Shown here piece after piece: positions 37,301 through 45,431 of a DNA stretch of 64,000 bases (position 1 is the first letter of the stretch; every line of letters starts with the position of its first letter). The notes under the pieces were generated by a model. That model did not search any database and was not told where the DNA came from. It saw only the letters and a list, made by a program, of their open reading frames with translations. Location of the stretch: NCBI GenBank assembly GCA_964446585.1, contig CAYUPI010000005.1, forward strand, positions 129,972 to 193,971, read 5' to 3'. The stretch is from CAYUPI01 sp964446585. GTDB lineage: Bacteria; Verrucomicrobiota; Verrucomicrobiia; Limisphaerales; UBA8199. The translations under genes and the position numbers were made by a program.

Positions 37301-38341
37301 CGCCAGCGCGCTGAAGGCGAAGATCCCAGCGAGTGATTGAACCGTCAGTCCGGCGCGATTTGGTCTTCTGAAATTCAGCAAACGCTCGATCCTGTGCCGC
37401 AGCAAGCTCTTCGATTCCACGATGCCGACCAATCCAAGACTGGCCAGAGGTCGCCGCAAAGTCATTTTTGCTACCTCAAGCAGGGTGGGCGCGTAGGTCT
37501 CCGCGTCGTCACGCAAGGCGAGCATGACACAATCGTCCACGGCTTCCTCGCGCAGAAGACGAATCCGAGCATTAGCCAGCCAGAGCAGCGGATGCCACCA
37601 ATAGAGGAGCTGGAGCAGCGTTTGGAGCAGGTTGACCCAAACATCACCCCGCTTGAGATGAAACAGTTCATGCATCAAAACCGCGCTCAATTGAGTTGAG
37701 GAGAGCCGTTCCGCAAGGGCTCTTGGAAACAGAATGATCGGGAAGAACAATCCGCAGACAGCCGGGGAGATCGGCGCCTCAGTCAGCTTGATTCGGACTC
37801 CGAGGGGCAGCCGCATCTGCCGTCTTGTCGCGGCGAGCAACTCCTTCAAGGAGGCGGGCGCTGTGGATGCGCGACGTGCGCGCCGAGCGACCCGACACCA
37901 GCGGAGCAGCATCCAGCCCAAAAGCGCCAGACTAATGCTGGCCGACGTTCCCACCATCCAGCCCGCAGTTGAGAGGTGCGGCTTCGCAGTGGGGAAATCG
38001 ACGGCGCTGGCAGTGAAATCAAGCCTCGGCGCGGGGGTAATAGCCGGGCGATAGCTGACAACGAGCGAGGCGGTTCGTGGCTTCGGTTCGGTGGTTGCGG
38101 GACGCCCCCGCAGCCACCAGGCCGCCCCGCTGGGAAAGGCAAATGAAGGCGGAAGAAGCATCTTCAGCAGCACCACCAGCCACAACGCGTAGCGGACGGC
38201 GGCACGCGATTTGCGGCGAAGGGCCAAGTCGAGCGCAAACACCCCCACAATGAGCAGGCTCGATTGCCAGAGCATGGGCCAGACATATGGCAGAGCCCGG
38301 CCGAACCAGAGGTTGAGAGTTTCGACGAAACCGTTCATCAT
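34328..38341 (-). CDS. BlaR1-type M56 peptidase fused to STN, LptA-like and secretin domains
   Basis: A composite membrane protein of 1337 residues. Residues 1-345 are a BlaR1/MecR1-like M56 peptidase with several membrane helices, the zinc motif HELFHLKRGD (His224, Glu225, His228) and a downstream Glu in LREEAVDD. Residues 624-653 match the SurA-like protein at 7426 (DRQLILQQFKTAGYNLPETI). Three tandem GTSAEPVAA units follow, then an STN-like secretin segment (about 752-795, VRLIDLLDAIV). Next is an LptA/OstA-like stretch (about 987-1035, LTADTIHLDQRSGEVLAEGK) and a secretin-type C-terminus (about 1120-1320, LLSDASVTTLSGRQTQVQ to KHLLIFITPTLIDP). The BlaI gene overlaps its start by four bases. 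It probably senses an envelope signal and inactivates the repressor; the job of the secretin part is unknown. Confidence 0.85.
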   Translation of the reverse strand: MMNGFVETLNLWFGRALPYVWPMLWQSSLLIVGVFALDLALRRKSRAAVRYALWLVVLLKMLLPPSFAFPSGAAWWLRGRPATTEPKPRTASLVVSYRPAITPAPRLDFTASAVDFPTAKPHLSTAGWMVGTSASISLALLGWMLLRWCRVARRARRASTAPASLKELLAATRRQMRLPLGVRIKLTEAPISPAVCGLFFPIILFPRALAERLSSTQLSAVLMHELFHLKRGDVWVNLLQTLLQLLYWWHPLLWLANARIRLLREEAVDDCVMLALRDDAETYAPTLLEVAKMTLRRPLASLGLVGIVESKSLLRHRIERLLNFRRPNRAGLTVQSLAGIFAFSALAVPMGQAPERPRQALNDAQSQADPSPDSRLPGYLEIDLDAQFFSAESSMVQAFLPSLLQNNRLMVIGANDLAAVQTGLQRASVRPIAEGEPLHFQKFSGGRYHYRVGGVTSNFVNYEVKPSSEGGPTISARIELVSALPEWVPIEFTLSPLSDTESVRCQMELTPAEQPSVLEQAEASIPPGGALLWAASEELASGKCQLVLLTRSATENGADRSTGHGPLPSAKSAASDLAPLRDWLERHKAKQGAVAWTNLAGPALGADSPIAVQDHPDPFRGPGRLGDRQLILQQFKTAGYNLPETIVDEVVREHATGRQAILAMLDHMRLDKGWAGLPLSEVVKDLSAEVAKRDPKKKGINFLITPNVNFDAPTPIDLVSGLPVAAGTSAEPVAAGTSAEPVAAGTSAEPVDAGEIRITINPPLTDVRLIDLLDAIVKGADKPIKYSIEKHAVEFSMVSRTGIPPLFLRTFKIDLETLRLGLRKALEGIGQIRTAREREAAVDVFGRTNETAEILGELREFLLMRGVDLRPPKSLFYGDREGTLLVRATLQDLDIIEEALQNIKNLEAQHEVHSRHEQGPAVTPMAPILTQTNGLPDAAQAKAPQQISEPGQLLRPFTLQGSGDSIVEYSLDSGLVVATNGAVVTFGGARLTADTIHLDQRSGEVLAEGKAVLQRSGRTWTGDRIRYNTKTLEIESEQYHTNESPGADFGEGSHANDLQVYIKIKFVEIGDGEARYLLDGLRAPIVISLVTNSTSPSIAEGTVPMQHQDLYGIHPPTNAAVVTGKGILSDPQYRVLLHALEQREGVDLLSDASVTTLSGRQTQVQAVDELTVVTAPGWTPQTPSTSTNLYRTERVAVGPVLDVTPHIERDGFSIKLTVVGTVTEFLGYDDPRQVVSNAVAHLPLPHFRFRQLSTSEQLFDGQTLMLVGLVKEEEIKGLRDKAPGLGGPPHIGRKVQSESSPKSRKHLLIFITPTLIDPAGNRVHSDSEIEQPLPRPK
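36090..36170. repeat. Three tandem 27-bp repeats inside the M56/secretin gene
   Basis: The unit ACTGGCTCCGCCGAGGTGCC plus seven bases is repeated three times without change, encoding three nine-residue units GTSAEPVAA. A fourth, partial unit flanks it. Exact identity implies recent slippage and probable length variation between strains. Confidence 0.92.
36393..36470. repeat. Segment shared with the SurA-like gene (copy of 8064-8140 region)
   Basis: About 70 bases align with the N-terminal domain of the SurA-like gene with about ten differences by eye, in the same orientation on the plus strand. It includes the identical block CCACGATGGTCTCGGG and AAAATCAACTGGCG. Both are read in the corresponding frame, giving YNLPETIVDEVVRE in each protein. 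Confidence 0.8.
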
Positions 38342-38727
38342 TTTTTCACTCTTTTCCTCTTGGCTTTGATCAACCCCTCGATCTCGGCAAGTTCTGCCTC
38401 CGAGAGCTCACCCGCCTCGAGCAGACATTGGAGCATCGGCGTGAGTGCCCCGTTGAAGGCGTGCTTCAAGGCGTAGCGCAATTCGCTCCTTTGCGCCTGT
38501 TCCCGCGTGACGGCCGAGCGGTAGAGCGTCACGCTGCCGGCCTTCTCGGCGCTGAGCAGGCCCTTGGCCACCATGCGGTCCATGATCGTCCGCACGGTGC
38601 TGTAGGCCCATTTGGTTTGTTTGAACAGCTTTTCTTGAATCGCTGGGGCGGCGCAGGGCTCATTGTTCCAGACGGCCTTGATGATGGCCCATTCGGCCCG
38701 TGTCAATTCAATGACTTCTTTGGACAT
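38338..38727 (-). CDS. BlaI/MecI/CopY-family transcriptional repressor
   Basis: A 129-residue winged-helix repressor. LTRAEWAIIKAVWNNEPCAAPAIQEKL and KWAYSTVRTIMDRMVAKGLL form the DNA-binding domain, and the C-terminal half (QCLLEAGELSEAELAEIEGLI) the dimerisation helices. In beta-lactam and copper systems such repressors are cleaved or released after the M56 partner senses its signal. Here the M56/secretin gene starts within the last four bases of this gene. I use ATG 38727 because family members begin a few residues before the LT-x-x-E-W segment. Two matching operator boxes lie upstream. Confidence 0.93.
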   Translation of the reverse strand: MSKEVIELTRAEWAIIKAVWNNEPCAAPAIQEKLFKQTKWAYSTVRTIMDRMVAKGLLSAEKAGSVTLYRSAVTREQAQRSELRYALKHAFNGALTPMLQCLLEAGELSEAELAEIEGLIKAKRKRVKK

Positions 38728-38767
38728 AAAACAGGAACAGATTGTCGGACGCGGGAGAGTGTGCACG

Positions 38768-38807
38768 ACATTTGTAGAGCTGTCAACAAAACTTTTTACA
38801 AATGTAA
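38768..38807 (-). promoter_or_regulatory. Promoter and two BlaI-type operator boxes
   Basis: TACAAATGTA at 38798-38807 fits the TACA-N2-TGTA core of BlaI/MecI/CopY operators exactly. GACATTTGTA at 38768-38777 fits except for one base. Their centres are 30 bp apart, close to three helix turns. Between them, on the minus strand, a TTGACA (38782-38787) could be the -35 box of the repressor operon. The weak -10 (CACACT) would lie 17 bases on. Confidence 0.65.
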
Positions 38808-38978
38808 ATGCGCCGCGTTCTCACGCTGGCGCTGCCCGTTCAGTCCATTGCCCACCGCGATTGCTTCTTACTTTCGGGCCAGACGATTTCTAAAAGTGAA
38901 GAGTTGGCGAACTGAACACCAAAGGCTGAGGGCTGAAAATGTGGCTGGGGGCAGGGGCAAACTGAAATTTGACAATCT

Positions 38979-39413
38979 TCACCCTGTGAAGAGTTTGACT
39001 CGCTGCTTGGTCACCAGGACACACGCCAGCTCGGCTTGAAGCTTATCTAACGTCGCAAAATAGTGGGCTTTGCTTTCGAGGAAAGCGGCCACGTGCACGA
39101 AGTCCCACGTGCCGGCTGGAAGTTCCTTTGCCTTCTCCGCGCTCAAGTCGTCCCCGGTCCGGAGCAGGTCCGCAAGGCTCGGCCGGCCGATTACGAGCCG
39201 CCGCATCTTCTCGGATGCGCGATAAGCATTCCAGGCAGTGCGCGCGTATCCCGTCGTGAGCTTGCGCAAGTTGTGACGGACCTCAGCACGGAGAATCGGA
39301 TTCCAAATGAAATCTGTCACGTGCTCCCGCGCCCACCGTGTCACCTCGACCGCAAATTGGTCAGCCGGGTGGAACCAGGCAATCAGAAAGGAGCTATCCG
39401 CGTAGCAAATCAT
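38979..39413 (-). CDS. PIN-domain ribonuclease toxin (VapC-like)
   Basis: A 144-residue PIN-domain protein. The acidic residues expected of the active site are in ICYADSSFLIAWF near the N-terminus, NPILRAEVRHN in the middle, and TWDFVHVAAFLESKAHYFATLDKLQ near the C-terminus. VapC toxins cut tRNA or rRNA when not bound by their antitoxin. The start overlaps the antitoxin stop by four bases (ATGA), showing translational coupling. Target is unknown. Confidence 0.88.
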   Translation of the reverse strand: MICYADSSFLIAWFHPADQFAVEVTRWAREHVTDFIWNPILRAEVRHNLRKLTTGYARTAWNAYRASEKMRRLVIGRPSLADLLRTGDDLSAEKAKELPAGTWDFVHVAAFLESKAHYFATLDKLQAELACVLVTKQRVKLFTG

Positions 39414-39652
39414 CGGCGTCGGCGTCGGCGCTCTTCAATGACTGGGTTAGGCGCCTTGGTTTTGCACCGCTTCTGCGCCTCCCAGACTGGCAGCATGATC
39501 TCTTCCCATTGCGGCGGCTCGCTCTTGGCTGTAGGCTCAATCCGGCCTATCACTTTACCGTTGCGCGTTACTTGGAAAGATTGCCCGCGCTCGACCTCGT
39601 CCAACACCGCACTCGTTTCATGGTGCAACTGTTTCGTTGTGATCGTGCCCAT
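39410..39652 (-). CDS. Phd/YefM-type antitoxin
   Basis: An 80-residue antitoxin whose N-terminal domain (TITTKQLHHETSAVLDEVERGQSFQVTRNGKVIGRI) matches the Phd/YefM DNA-binding fold. The C-terminus is very basic (EERRRRRR), which is unusual; most such antitoxins have an acidic or amphipathic toxin-binding tail. It is the first gene of the pair with the PIN toxin. Confidence 0.85.
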   Translation of the reverse strand: MGTITTKQLHHETSAVLDEVERGQSFQVTRNGKVIGRIEPTAKSEPPQWEEIMLPVWEAQKRCKTKAPNPVIEERRRRRR

Positions 39653-40069
39653 AGGCCTAAAGTGACACTTGATGGGGTGTCACCGCAAGATTATTTTTTC
39701 ACCGCGTATCCCGAACCGTCCAACGGCTCGTCGGTCGAGCAATGTGTGTCGTGGATGCCCTTCACAACGGACGTTTTCATGGCGCGAACGATGTGCAAGC
39801 ATACTTTGGGATTCGCGTTATGGCCCACCACGTCGCCCAGTCGCGCAGAACCGGTACACCCGTGCTTCCTGGCATCCACCCCGCGGCACGGACACGCCTT
39901 GCTTAGCGAGTCAAAATCCTGTATGGAAACGGCGTGAATGGCTCGTTTCCCAGCGAAGTTGTGCTTTTTCCAGTCAACGACTCGACTATTTGTTGCCACG
40001 CGCAGGACAAAATCTGGTTAGCATTTGGCAAGTGATGATTGGCCGTAGCGACTCCGAATAAGGTTTATT
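39653..40069. other. Region between the antitoxin and the putative lipoprotein gene
   Basis: Only a weak minus-strand frame (39691-39999) is open here, listed separately. The antitoxin promoter should lie near 39660-39700, where the sequence is AT-richer, but I cannot assign boxes. Confidence 0.4.
39691..39999 (-). CDS. Possible hypothetical protein of 102 residues
   Basis: A GTG-started frame with a mixed, soluble composition (VVDWKKHNFAGKRAIHAVSI; Cys and His scattered). It has no clear ribosome site and no recognised family. It is kept only because no other gene claims the region. Confidence 0.22.
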   Translation of the reverse strand: MATNSRVVDWKKHNFAGKRAIHAVSIQDFDSLSKACPCRGVDARKHGCTGSARLGDVVGHNANPKVCLHIVRAMKTSVVKGIHDTHCSTDEPLDGSGYAVKK

Positions 40070-41287
40070 GTGCAGGACATGAAAGTACGTTTTTCCACGC
40101 GCGCCGTCCGTCTGGATGCCGCCTGTCATAATCCGTTTGCAGATGGTGTCCCGCTCAGACGATTGGTACACGCGGCCCAGCTCTGGGCTCCGGTGTTGAT
40201 GCTGGCCATCTCGACCGGTTGCGGCCAGAACGACATCCGGGTTTATCGAGTCGCCAAAGAGACAGCGCCGCCCGAACAATTGGCCGCCGCGGCCCCAGGC
40301 TCGCTGCCGCCGGGCCATCCAGACATTAGCGGCGGAGCGCCGCGGCTGAAGTGGAGATTGCCTTCCGGTTGGGAGGAGGTCGCGGCGGGCGAAATGCGCG
40401 CAGCTTCATTCCGAATCAACGCGCAGGGCGGAAAGCAAGCTGACGTGAGCGTAATTCCTCTGCCAGGGATGGCTGGGGGCGAGTTGAATAACGTCAACCG
40501 CTGGCGCGGCCAGGTCGGCCAACCGCCCATCGCCGAAGCCGATCTCGCCAAATTGGCTCAACCTGTCCAGATCTCGGGCCGACCCGCCAAATTGTATGAA
40601 CAAGCCGGGACGCCGCCGAACTCAGATTCCAAAGCCCGCATTCTCGCGACGGTCCTGAACCGCGACGATACGGCCTGGTTTTTCAAAATAACCGGGGACG
40701 ACCAATTAGTCGCGGAACAGAAAGCGGCGTTCATCGAGTTTTTGGGGTCGCTCAGCTTTGCTGAAGTAACTTCCGCCAAGACGGATCTGCCCCCTTCTCG
40801 CCAGCCAATTAACGTCGCGGCCATCCCGCCGTCGGGCCCCGCGGCCACTGCCAACGACAGTAAACCGGAGTGGCAAACGCCGCCCGATTGGCGTGAGGCG
40901 CCGGCGGGCCAGTTCCTGGTCGCCAAGTTCATTGCCACCGGCGTCGACAATGCTCAGGCCGCGATCAACGTCAGCATGTCGGCGGGAAACGGCGGTGGTC
41001 TGGCGGCTAACGTAAATCGGTGGCGTGGCCAGTTGGGCCTGCAACCGCTCCCGCCGGGCGACGTTGAAAAGCAGGTCAAGCCCCTTGAACTTCCGGCCGG
41101 CAAAGCGATGTTAATAGAAATGTCGGGAACTGATGCCAGAACAGGTCAGAAATTGCGTCTCGTCGGCGCGATCGTGGGTAACGGCGACCGCACCTGGTTC
41201 TACAAACTGATGGGCGACGAAGCGGCAGTCCTGCGGCAAAATGACGCCTTCGTCCAATTCGTGCGGACTGCGAAATATCCCCAATGA
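40070..41287 (+). CDS. Putative lipoprotein with duplicated domain, upstream of resB
   Basis: A 405-residue protein of unknown function. An unusually long N-terminus (about 36 residues) precedes a hydrophobic stretch VLMLAISTGCGQ that resembles a lipobox (Cys about residue 51). Two copies of one domain follow, at about 90-240 and 265-400. Each has WxxPxxWxExxAGxxxxAxF, a VNRWRGQ-GxxP motif and a TWFFK/TWFYK-G-D end. The GTG at 40070 has AGG six bases upstream. The resB gene starts in an ATGA overlap with its stop, so it is translated with the cytochrome c maturation genes. A periplasmic role near cytochrome maturation is inferred from position only. Confidence 0.75.
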   Translation: MQDMKVRFSTRAVRLDAACHNPFADGVPLRRLVHAAQLWAPVLMLAISTGCGQNDIRVYRVAKETAPPEQLAAAAPGSLPPGHPDISGGAPRLKWRLPSGWEEVAAGEMRAASFRINAQGGKQADVSVIPLPGMAGGELNNVNRWRGQVGQPPIAEADLAKLAQPVQISGRPAKLYEQAGTPPNSDSKARILATVLNRDDTAWFFKITGDDQLVAEQKAAFIEFLGSLSFAEVTSAKTDLPPSRQPINVAAIPPSGPAATANDSKPEWQTPPDWREAPAGQFLVAKFIATGVDNAQAAINVSMSAGNGGGLAANVNRWRGQLGLQPLPPGDVEKQVKPLELPAGKAMLIEMSGTDARTGQKLRLVGAIVGNGDRTWFYKLMGDEAAVLRQNDAFVQFVRTAKYPQ

Positions 41288-42573
41288 ATTCGGAGCGTAG
41301 TTTGAAGTCGGTTGCCGAAGTGGCTGCCATGCCGCACGCCCAGCCGAAGCAGCGCGCCGCGGCGCGCGGCTCGGAGTCCAAAGCCAAGGAGACCCCGCCA
41401 CCGGCACCGCCAAATGCGCCTGACGCGTTCGTTCAACGGCTCATTGATTTCTTCTCGTCGCTTCGGCTCACGGTTTTTTGTCTGGGATTGGGGCTGGTCC
41501 TCGTTTTTTGGGGAACGCTCGCCCAGGTGGAATTGGGACTCTTCCGGGCACAAAATGAATTCTTCCGCAGCTTCTTTGTTTATTGGGGACCGAAGACGGC
41601 GACCTGGAAGATTCCAATCTTTCCGGGCGGCTACCTCCTCGGCGTGGTCCTGCTAATCAATCTGGTGACGGCGCATTTCCGGCGATTCAAATTAACCAAG
41701 AAAAAAATCGGCATTTGGATGATTCACATTGGCGTCATCCTGCTGCTGCTGGGACAACTTCTGACCGACGTGCTATCGCGGGAAAGCGCGATGCATTTGC
41801 GCGAAGGGGAAACCAAGAATTATTCCGAGACCGAACGCCGTGCCGAGTTGGCGGTCATCGACACGACCGACGCGCAGTTTGACACTGTTGTGGCAATCCC
41901 TCAGTCACGGCTCAAGCCGCGCAGCGAGATACGGCACCGCGACCTTCCGTTTGGAATCAGAGTCAGGGAGTTTTACGCAAATTCCCAGGCGGAAAATCGC
42001 TCGCCTGAGTCGTTGGAACCACCGGCCGCTTCGCAGGGGGCCGGCGCCCAGGCCGTCGTGCGGGAACTTCCAAAAGTGACTGACTCGGAGCACCGCGACC
42101 TCCCCAGTGGAGTCGTTGAAATCCTGACGACCAATGGCTCGATCGGCACCTGGCTCGTGTCCGAGTTCATCGAGAAGCCTCAGAGTTTCACGTTCAACGA
42201 TCGAACTTTTGAACTGACTCTGCGGCCCCAGCGGCATTACAAGCCTTATAGCCTCAAGTTGCTCAATTTCAGCCATGACATCTATGCCGGGACTGATATT
42301 CCAAAAAATTTCTCCAGCCGGGTCGTGGTGGATCGGTCGGACACGGGAGAAAAGCGCGAAGTGGACATTTACATGAACAATCCGCTGCGCTACGCGGGTG
42401 AGACGTATTACCAGGCAAGCTACGATCGGGATGATCACGGGACCATCCTGCAGGTCGTTCACAATCCGAGCTGGCTTACCCCATATTTCTCCTGCGTGCT
42501 GGTTGGCGTCGGTCTGGTGGTTCAGTTTTGCACTGGCTTATTTGGATTTGCATTCAAACGGAGGGCCGCGTGA
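41284..42573 (+). CDS. resB: ResB-like system II cytochrome c biogenesis protein
   Basis: A 429-residue membrane protein. After a Pro/Ala-rich N-terminus it has the ResB helices (LRLTVFCLGLGLVLVFWGTLAQVELG; YLLGVVLLINLVTAHFRRF; IGIWMIHIGVILLLLGQLLTD). A large periplasmic domain follows (about 165-390, ending YMNNPLRYAGETYYQASYD), then a last helix. ResB works with CcsA to deliver haem to apocytochromes c. It overlaps the preceding gene by four bases and is 28 bases before ccsA. Confidence 0.9.
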   Translation: MNSERSLKSVAEVAAMPHAQPKQRAAARGSESKAKETPPPAPPNAPDAFVQRLIDFFSSLRLTVFCLGLGLVLVFWGTLAQVELGLFRAQNEFFRSFFVYWGPKTATWKIPIFPGGYLLGVVLLINLVTAHFRRFKLTKKKIGIWMIHIGVILLLLGQLLTDVLSRESAMHLREGETKNYSETERRAELAVIDTTDAQFDTVVAIPQSRLKPRSEIRHRDLPFGIRVREFYANSQAENRSPESLEPPAASQGAGAQAVVRELPKVTDSEHRDLPSGVVEILTTNGSIGTWLVSEFIEKPQSFTFNDRTFELTLRPQRHYKPYSLKLLNFSHDIYAGTDIPKNFSSRVVVDRSDTGEKREVDIYMNNPLRYAGETYYQASYDRDDHGTILQVVHNPSWLTPYFSCVLVGVGLVVQFCTGLFGFAFKRRAA

Positions 42574-42601
42574 GCACCGGTCTTCCTCCTGGATTCCCAA
42601 T

Positions 42602-44599
42602 ATGAAGTTAATCGTCAAACTCGTTCCGTGGCTGTTCGTCGCGCTCTTCGGCGCGGAGATTGTGGCTTTGATGCTGCCCAAGAAAGACGGTGAGTACCAT
42701 GTGCGCGAATTTGGGCAGCTCCCGGTTTTGCTCAATGGCCGCATACAGCCGTTTGATTCCGTCGGCCGCAATTCCTTGCTGCAAATTCGCAGCACCGGTG
42801 ATGTGCCGCTCGAAGAAATCCCGTCGTGGAAATTTTGGCATCACCCAAGGAAACTCAAAGCCACCGAGTGGTTGCTCGAAGTGATGGCCCGGCCTGAGGC
42901 CGCCGACACGCGTCCGATCTTTCTGATTCACCACTCCGAGTTGCTTGGCGAGTTGCAATTGCAGGACCAAGGCGTGGAACGCTCCGGGCTGCGCTACTAC
43001 ACGTTCGAGCAGCTCAAGCCGCATATTTCGGAAATCGAGGAGCAGAGCGCCAAAGCCGGCGCCATCAAGGAGGAGCAACGCGGCACGTTTCAAAAGCAGG
43101 TTTTGAAACTGGCCAACGCGATAATGATTTATCAGCGGCTCAAATACACTCTCCAACCGGAGGGGGCTGAGGATTGGTCACAAGAACTGTCAGACTTCCT
43201 GAAAGACCTTGGCCCGGCGCGCGAGGCCGCGCGCGCGGCTGATAGTTCGAAGGATTCTCAAAATGAAGCATTGCGCAAAATAGCCGGCCCAGTGGAGCAC
43301 TTCCGGATGATGGCCGAATTTGGTTATCCTTTGACGGTGCCGCCCCAGGAACCGGGCGCGTCGCGCGATAGCTGGAAGACCACGGGGACCAGCTTGCTCG
43401 AAAGCGCGCCGAGCGGCCAGTTTCCGCCAGCGGTGACCCAGTTCGCCGCGATGGCAACGTCCTATCGCCAGAAGCAGCCTGAAGCATTTAATCGGGCGGT
43501 CGAGGCATACCGATCGTGGCTGACGTCGGATTTTGGCAAGGAGCTGAAGAAGGGCCGGGCGGAATTTTTCTACAACGACGTGAAGGCGTTTCTGCACGCG
43601 ACTATCATGTATATTTGCGCGCTGGTCCTGGCGGGAATCGCGATACTGACCTTTGGTGCATTTCCGGCGGTTTCCGAAACCGCTCGCCGGTCGGCTTACG
43701 CGATTATTTTGGTCGCGTTTGCACTCCACACCTTCGGCCTGATTTTCAGGATGGCGCTGGAGGGTCGTCCGCCCGTTACCAACCTTTACTCGTCGGCCAT
43801 CTTCATCGGCTGGGGCGCAGGTTTGATAGGCATCATTTTAGAAAGGATCTATCGCGTCAGCATTGGTTGCATCGTGGCCTCGCTTTCGGGCTTCGTCACT
43901 CTGCTGATAGCGCATAACCTGGCCCTGGGCGGCGACACGATGGAAATGCTTCGCGCGGTGCTGGACACAAATTTCTGGCTCGCGACGCACGTCGTGGTTG
44001 TGACGCTGGGGTACGCCGCGACATTCGGCGCCGGGCTGCTGGCGATCATCTATATCGGCCTTGGCCTGTTCACTCCGCAGTTGAAGGTGCAGTTGAGGCG
44101 AGGTCCCGCCGGCGCGGGCGGTGGCCCGGAACTGGGTAAAGTCCTCAGTAAGATGATTTACGGCATAGTTTGCTTCGCGACGCTGTTCAGCTTCGTTGGC
44201 ACGGTCCTGGGTGGTATTTGGGCCGACCAGTCGTGGGGCCGTTTCTGGGGCTGGGACCCCAAGGAGAATGGCGCGCTCTTGATCGTTTTGTGGAACGCGC
44301 TGATTCTCCACGCCCGCTGGGGCGGCCTGGTCCGCGACCGCGGCCTGGCGAACCTCGCGGTCTTTGGCAACATCGTCACCAGCTTCTCCTGGTTCGGCGT
44401 CAACATGCTCGGCATCGGCCTGCACTCCTATGGCTTCATGGACGCCGCCTTCAAATGGCTGGTCGGGTTCGTCGCCAGCCAGCTTGCGCTCATCGGCCTC
44501 GGACTTTTGCCGCTCCATCTCTGGCGCAGCTTCCGCAGAGCGCGAACTCTGCCCCCGGTCGCTCCAGGTGACAGCGCCGGCTTGCCTTCTCCTGCATAG
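42602..44599 (+). CDS. ccsA: CcsA-like cytochrome c synthetase subunit with long N-terminal domain
   Basis: A 665-residue protein. The first helix (LVPWLFVALFGAEIVALML) is followed by about 310 extracytoplasmic residues and then at least eight membrane helices. The tryptophan-rich haem-handling motif WGRFWGWDPKENGALL (WWD domain) and flanking His are present. This is the haem lyase partner of ResB. Ordinary CcsA proteins are about 320 residues, so the N-terminal domain is an extra; such long versions occur in Bacteroidota and Verrucomicrobiota. ATG 42602 was chosen because the upstream frame overlaps resB with no family match. Confidence 0.9.
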   Translation: MKLIVKLVPWLFVALFGAEIVALMLPKKDGEYHVREFGQLPVLLNGRIQPFDSVGRNSLLQIRSTGDVPLEEIPSWKFWHHPRKLKATEWLLEVMARPEAADTRPIFLIHHSELLGELQLQDQGVERSGLRYYTFEQLKPHISEIEEQSAKAGAIKEEQRGTFQKQVLKLANAIMIYQRLKYTLQPEGAEDWSQELSDFLKDLGPAREAARAADSSKDSQNEALRKIAGPVEHFRMMAEFGYPLTVPPQEPGASRDSWKTTGTSLLESAPSGQFPPAVTQFAAMATSYRQKQPEAFNRAVEAYRSWLTSDFGKELKKGRAEFFYNDVKAFLHATIMYICALVLAGIAILTFGAFPAVSETARRSAYAIILVAFALHTFGLIFRMALEGRPPVTNLYSSAIFIGWGAGLIGIILERIYRVSIGCIVASLSGFVTLLIAHNLALGGDTMEMLRAVLDTNFWLATHVVVVTLGYAATFGAGLLAIIYIGLGLFTPQLKVQLRRGPAGAGGGPELGKVLSKMIYGIVCFATLFSFVGTVLGGIWADQSWGRFWGWDPKENGALLIVLWNALILHARWGGLVRDRGLANLAVFGNIVTSFSWFGVNMLGIGLHSYGFMDAAFKWLVGFVASQLALIGLGLLPLHLWRSFRRARTLPPVAPGDSAGLPSPA

Positions 44600-44612
44600 C
44601 CTGAGACACCCG

Positions 44613-44990
44613 CTATGCTCTCGGCTCCCCCGGGGCGGTGTTCGTCGGCATTGCGAGGTTCCCTGAGATTGGTCCTGGCTCGACGACATTAGTTTCCGCA
44701 GGCTTATCCGATTCGAGGATGTAATGGACCATTGCCGCCAGGGTGCGCGCGTCGGCAGCCAGTTGGCCGGAGCTGACATATTTTACCATCGGCAAATTCC
44801 GCAAGCCCGCCATCGGGTCTTCCTTCGATCCCGCAGGAACCGAACCCCAGACGACGGCAATCGAAATGCTAACCACTGCCAGGAATCCCAGGGTGGCGAA
44901 CACCGCTGTCTCAGCCCGTCGTGCTCCAGCAGGCTGATAAAGGAAATGGCGGTTATTCTTTGGTTGAGCCGAATACTTCTTTGCGTTCAT
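44613..44990 (-). CDS. Small single-membrane-helix protein, unknown
   Basis: A 125-residue protein with a basic N-terminus, one membrane helix (about 28-50, AVFATLGFLAVVSISIAVVWG) and a soluble tail rich in Pro and Ala. It resembles no family that I know. It is convergent with ccsA (13 bases between stops). The composition is protein-like and ATG is present, but without a clear ribosome site. Confidence 0.55.
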   Translation of the reverse strand: MNAKKYSAQPKNNRHFLYQPAGARRAETAVFATLGFLAVVSISIAVVWGSVPAGSKEDPMAGLRNLPMVKYVSSGQLAADARTLAAMVHYILESDKPAETNVVEPGPISGNLAMPTNTAPGEPRA

Positions 44991-45431
44991 ATGATTTTCT
45001 CGGATACGAACTTACTTTGATTCATTTCAGAAAATCTGAGACAGATTTGTGATGAAGGGCGCCGGAAGGGGGACGGGCCGCTGGTTTGCGTGGATGAAGA
45101 TCGTGGCGGAGTCCAGGCCACAAAGCCCAGGAAGTCCAAGAGCGGGGCCGCCTTGATGCAATGGATCTCGTTTCATGATTGCTTTCACTGTGCTCGTGCT
45201 TACGTGGAGAGTCTCGGTTCAGACAAGGAACCTGCCTAGACACAGCTCGCCTTGTTTGCCACCTGAACAGAATCTGGCTGGAACTCGGCTCCGGCACTTG
45301 TCGCTCCGGCAGGCCGTCCGCCGAAGGCCCACTTCTGGCCGCTTGTGTTTTCGCCCCTACGGCGTACTATTCTAGTGCCTTTGACGACTTACCACTGAAT
45401 CCGTCGCGTTTGGCGGTTTTTAGAGCAGATC
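44991..45431. other. Intergenic region upstream of secA
   Basis: No gene or repeat is supported in these 441 bases. The secA promoter should be here; I cannot point to convincing boxes. Confidence 0.5.

Noticed and set aside
43838..44779. Minus-strand frame of 313 codons opposite ccsA
   Set aside because: Antisense shadow, highly charged; no family.
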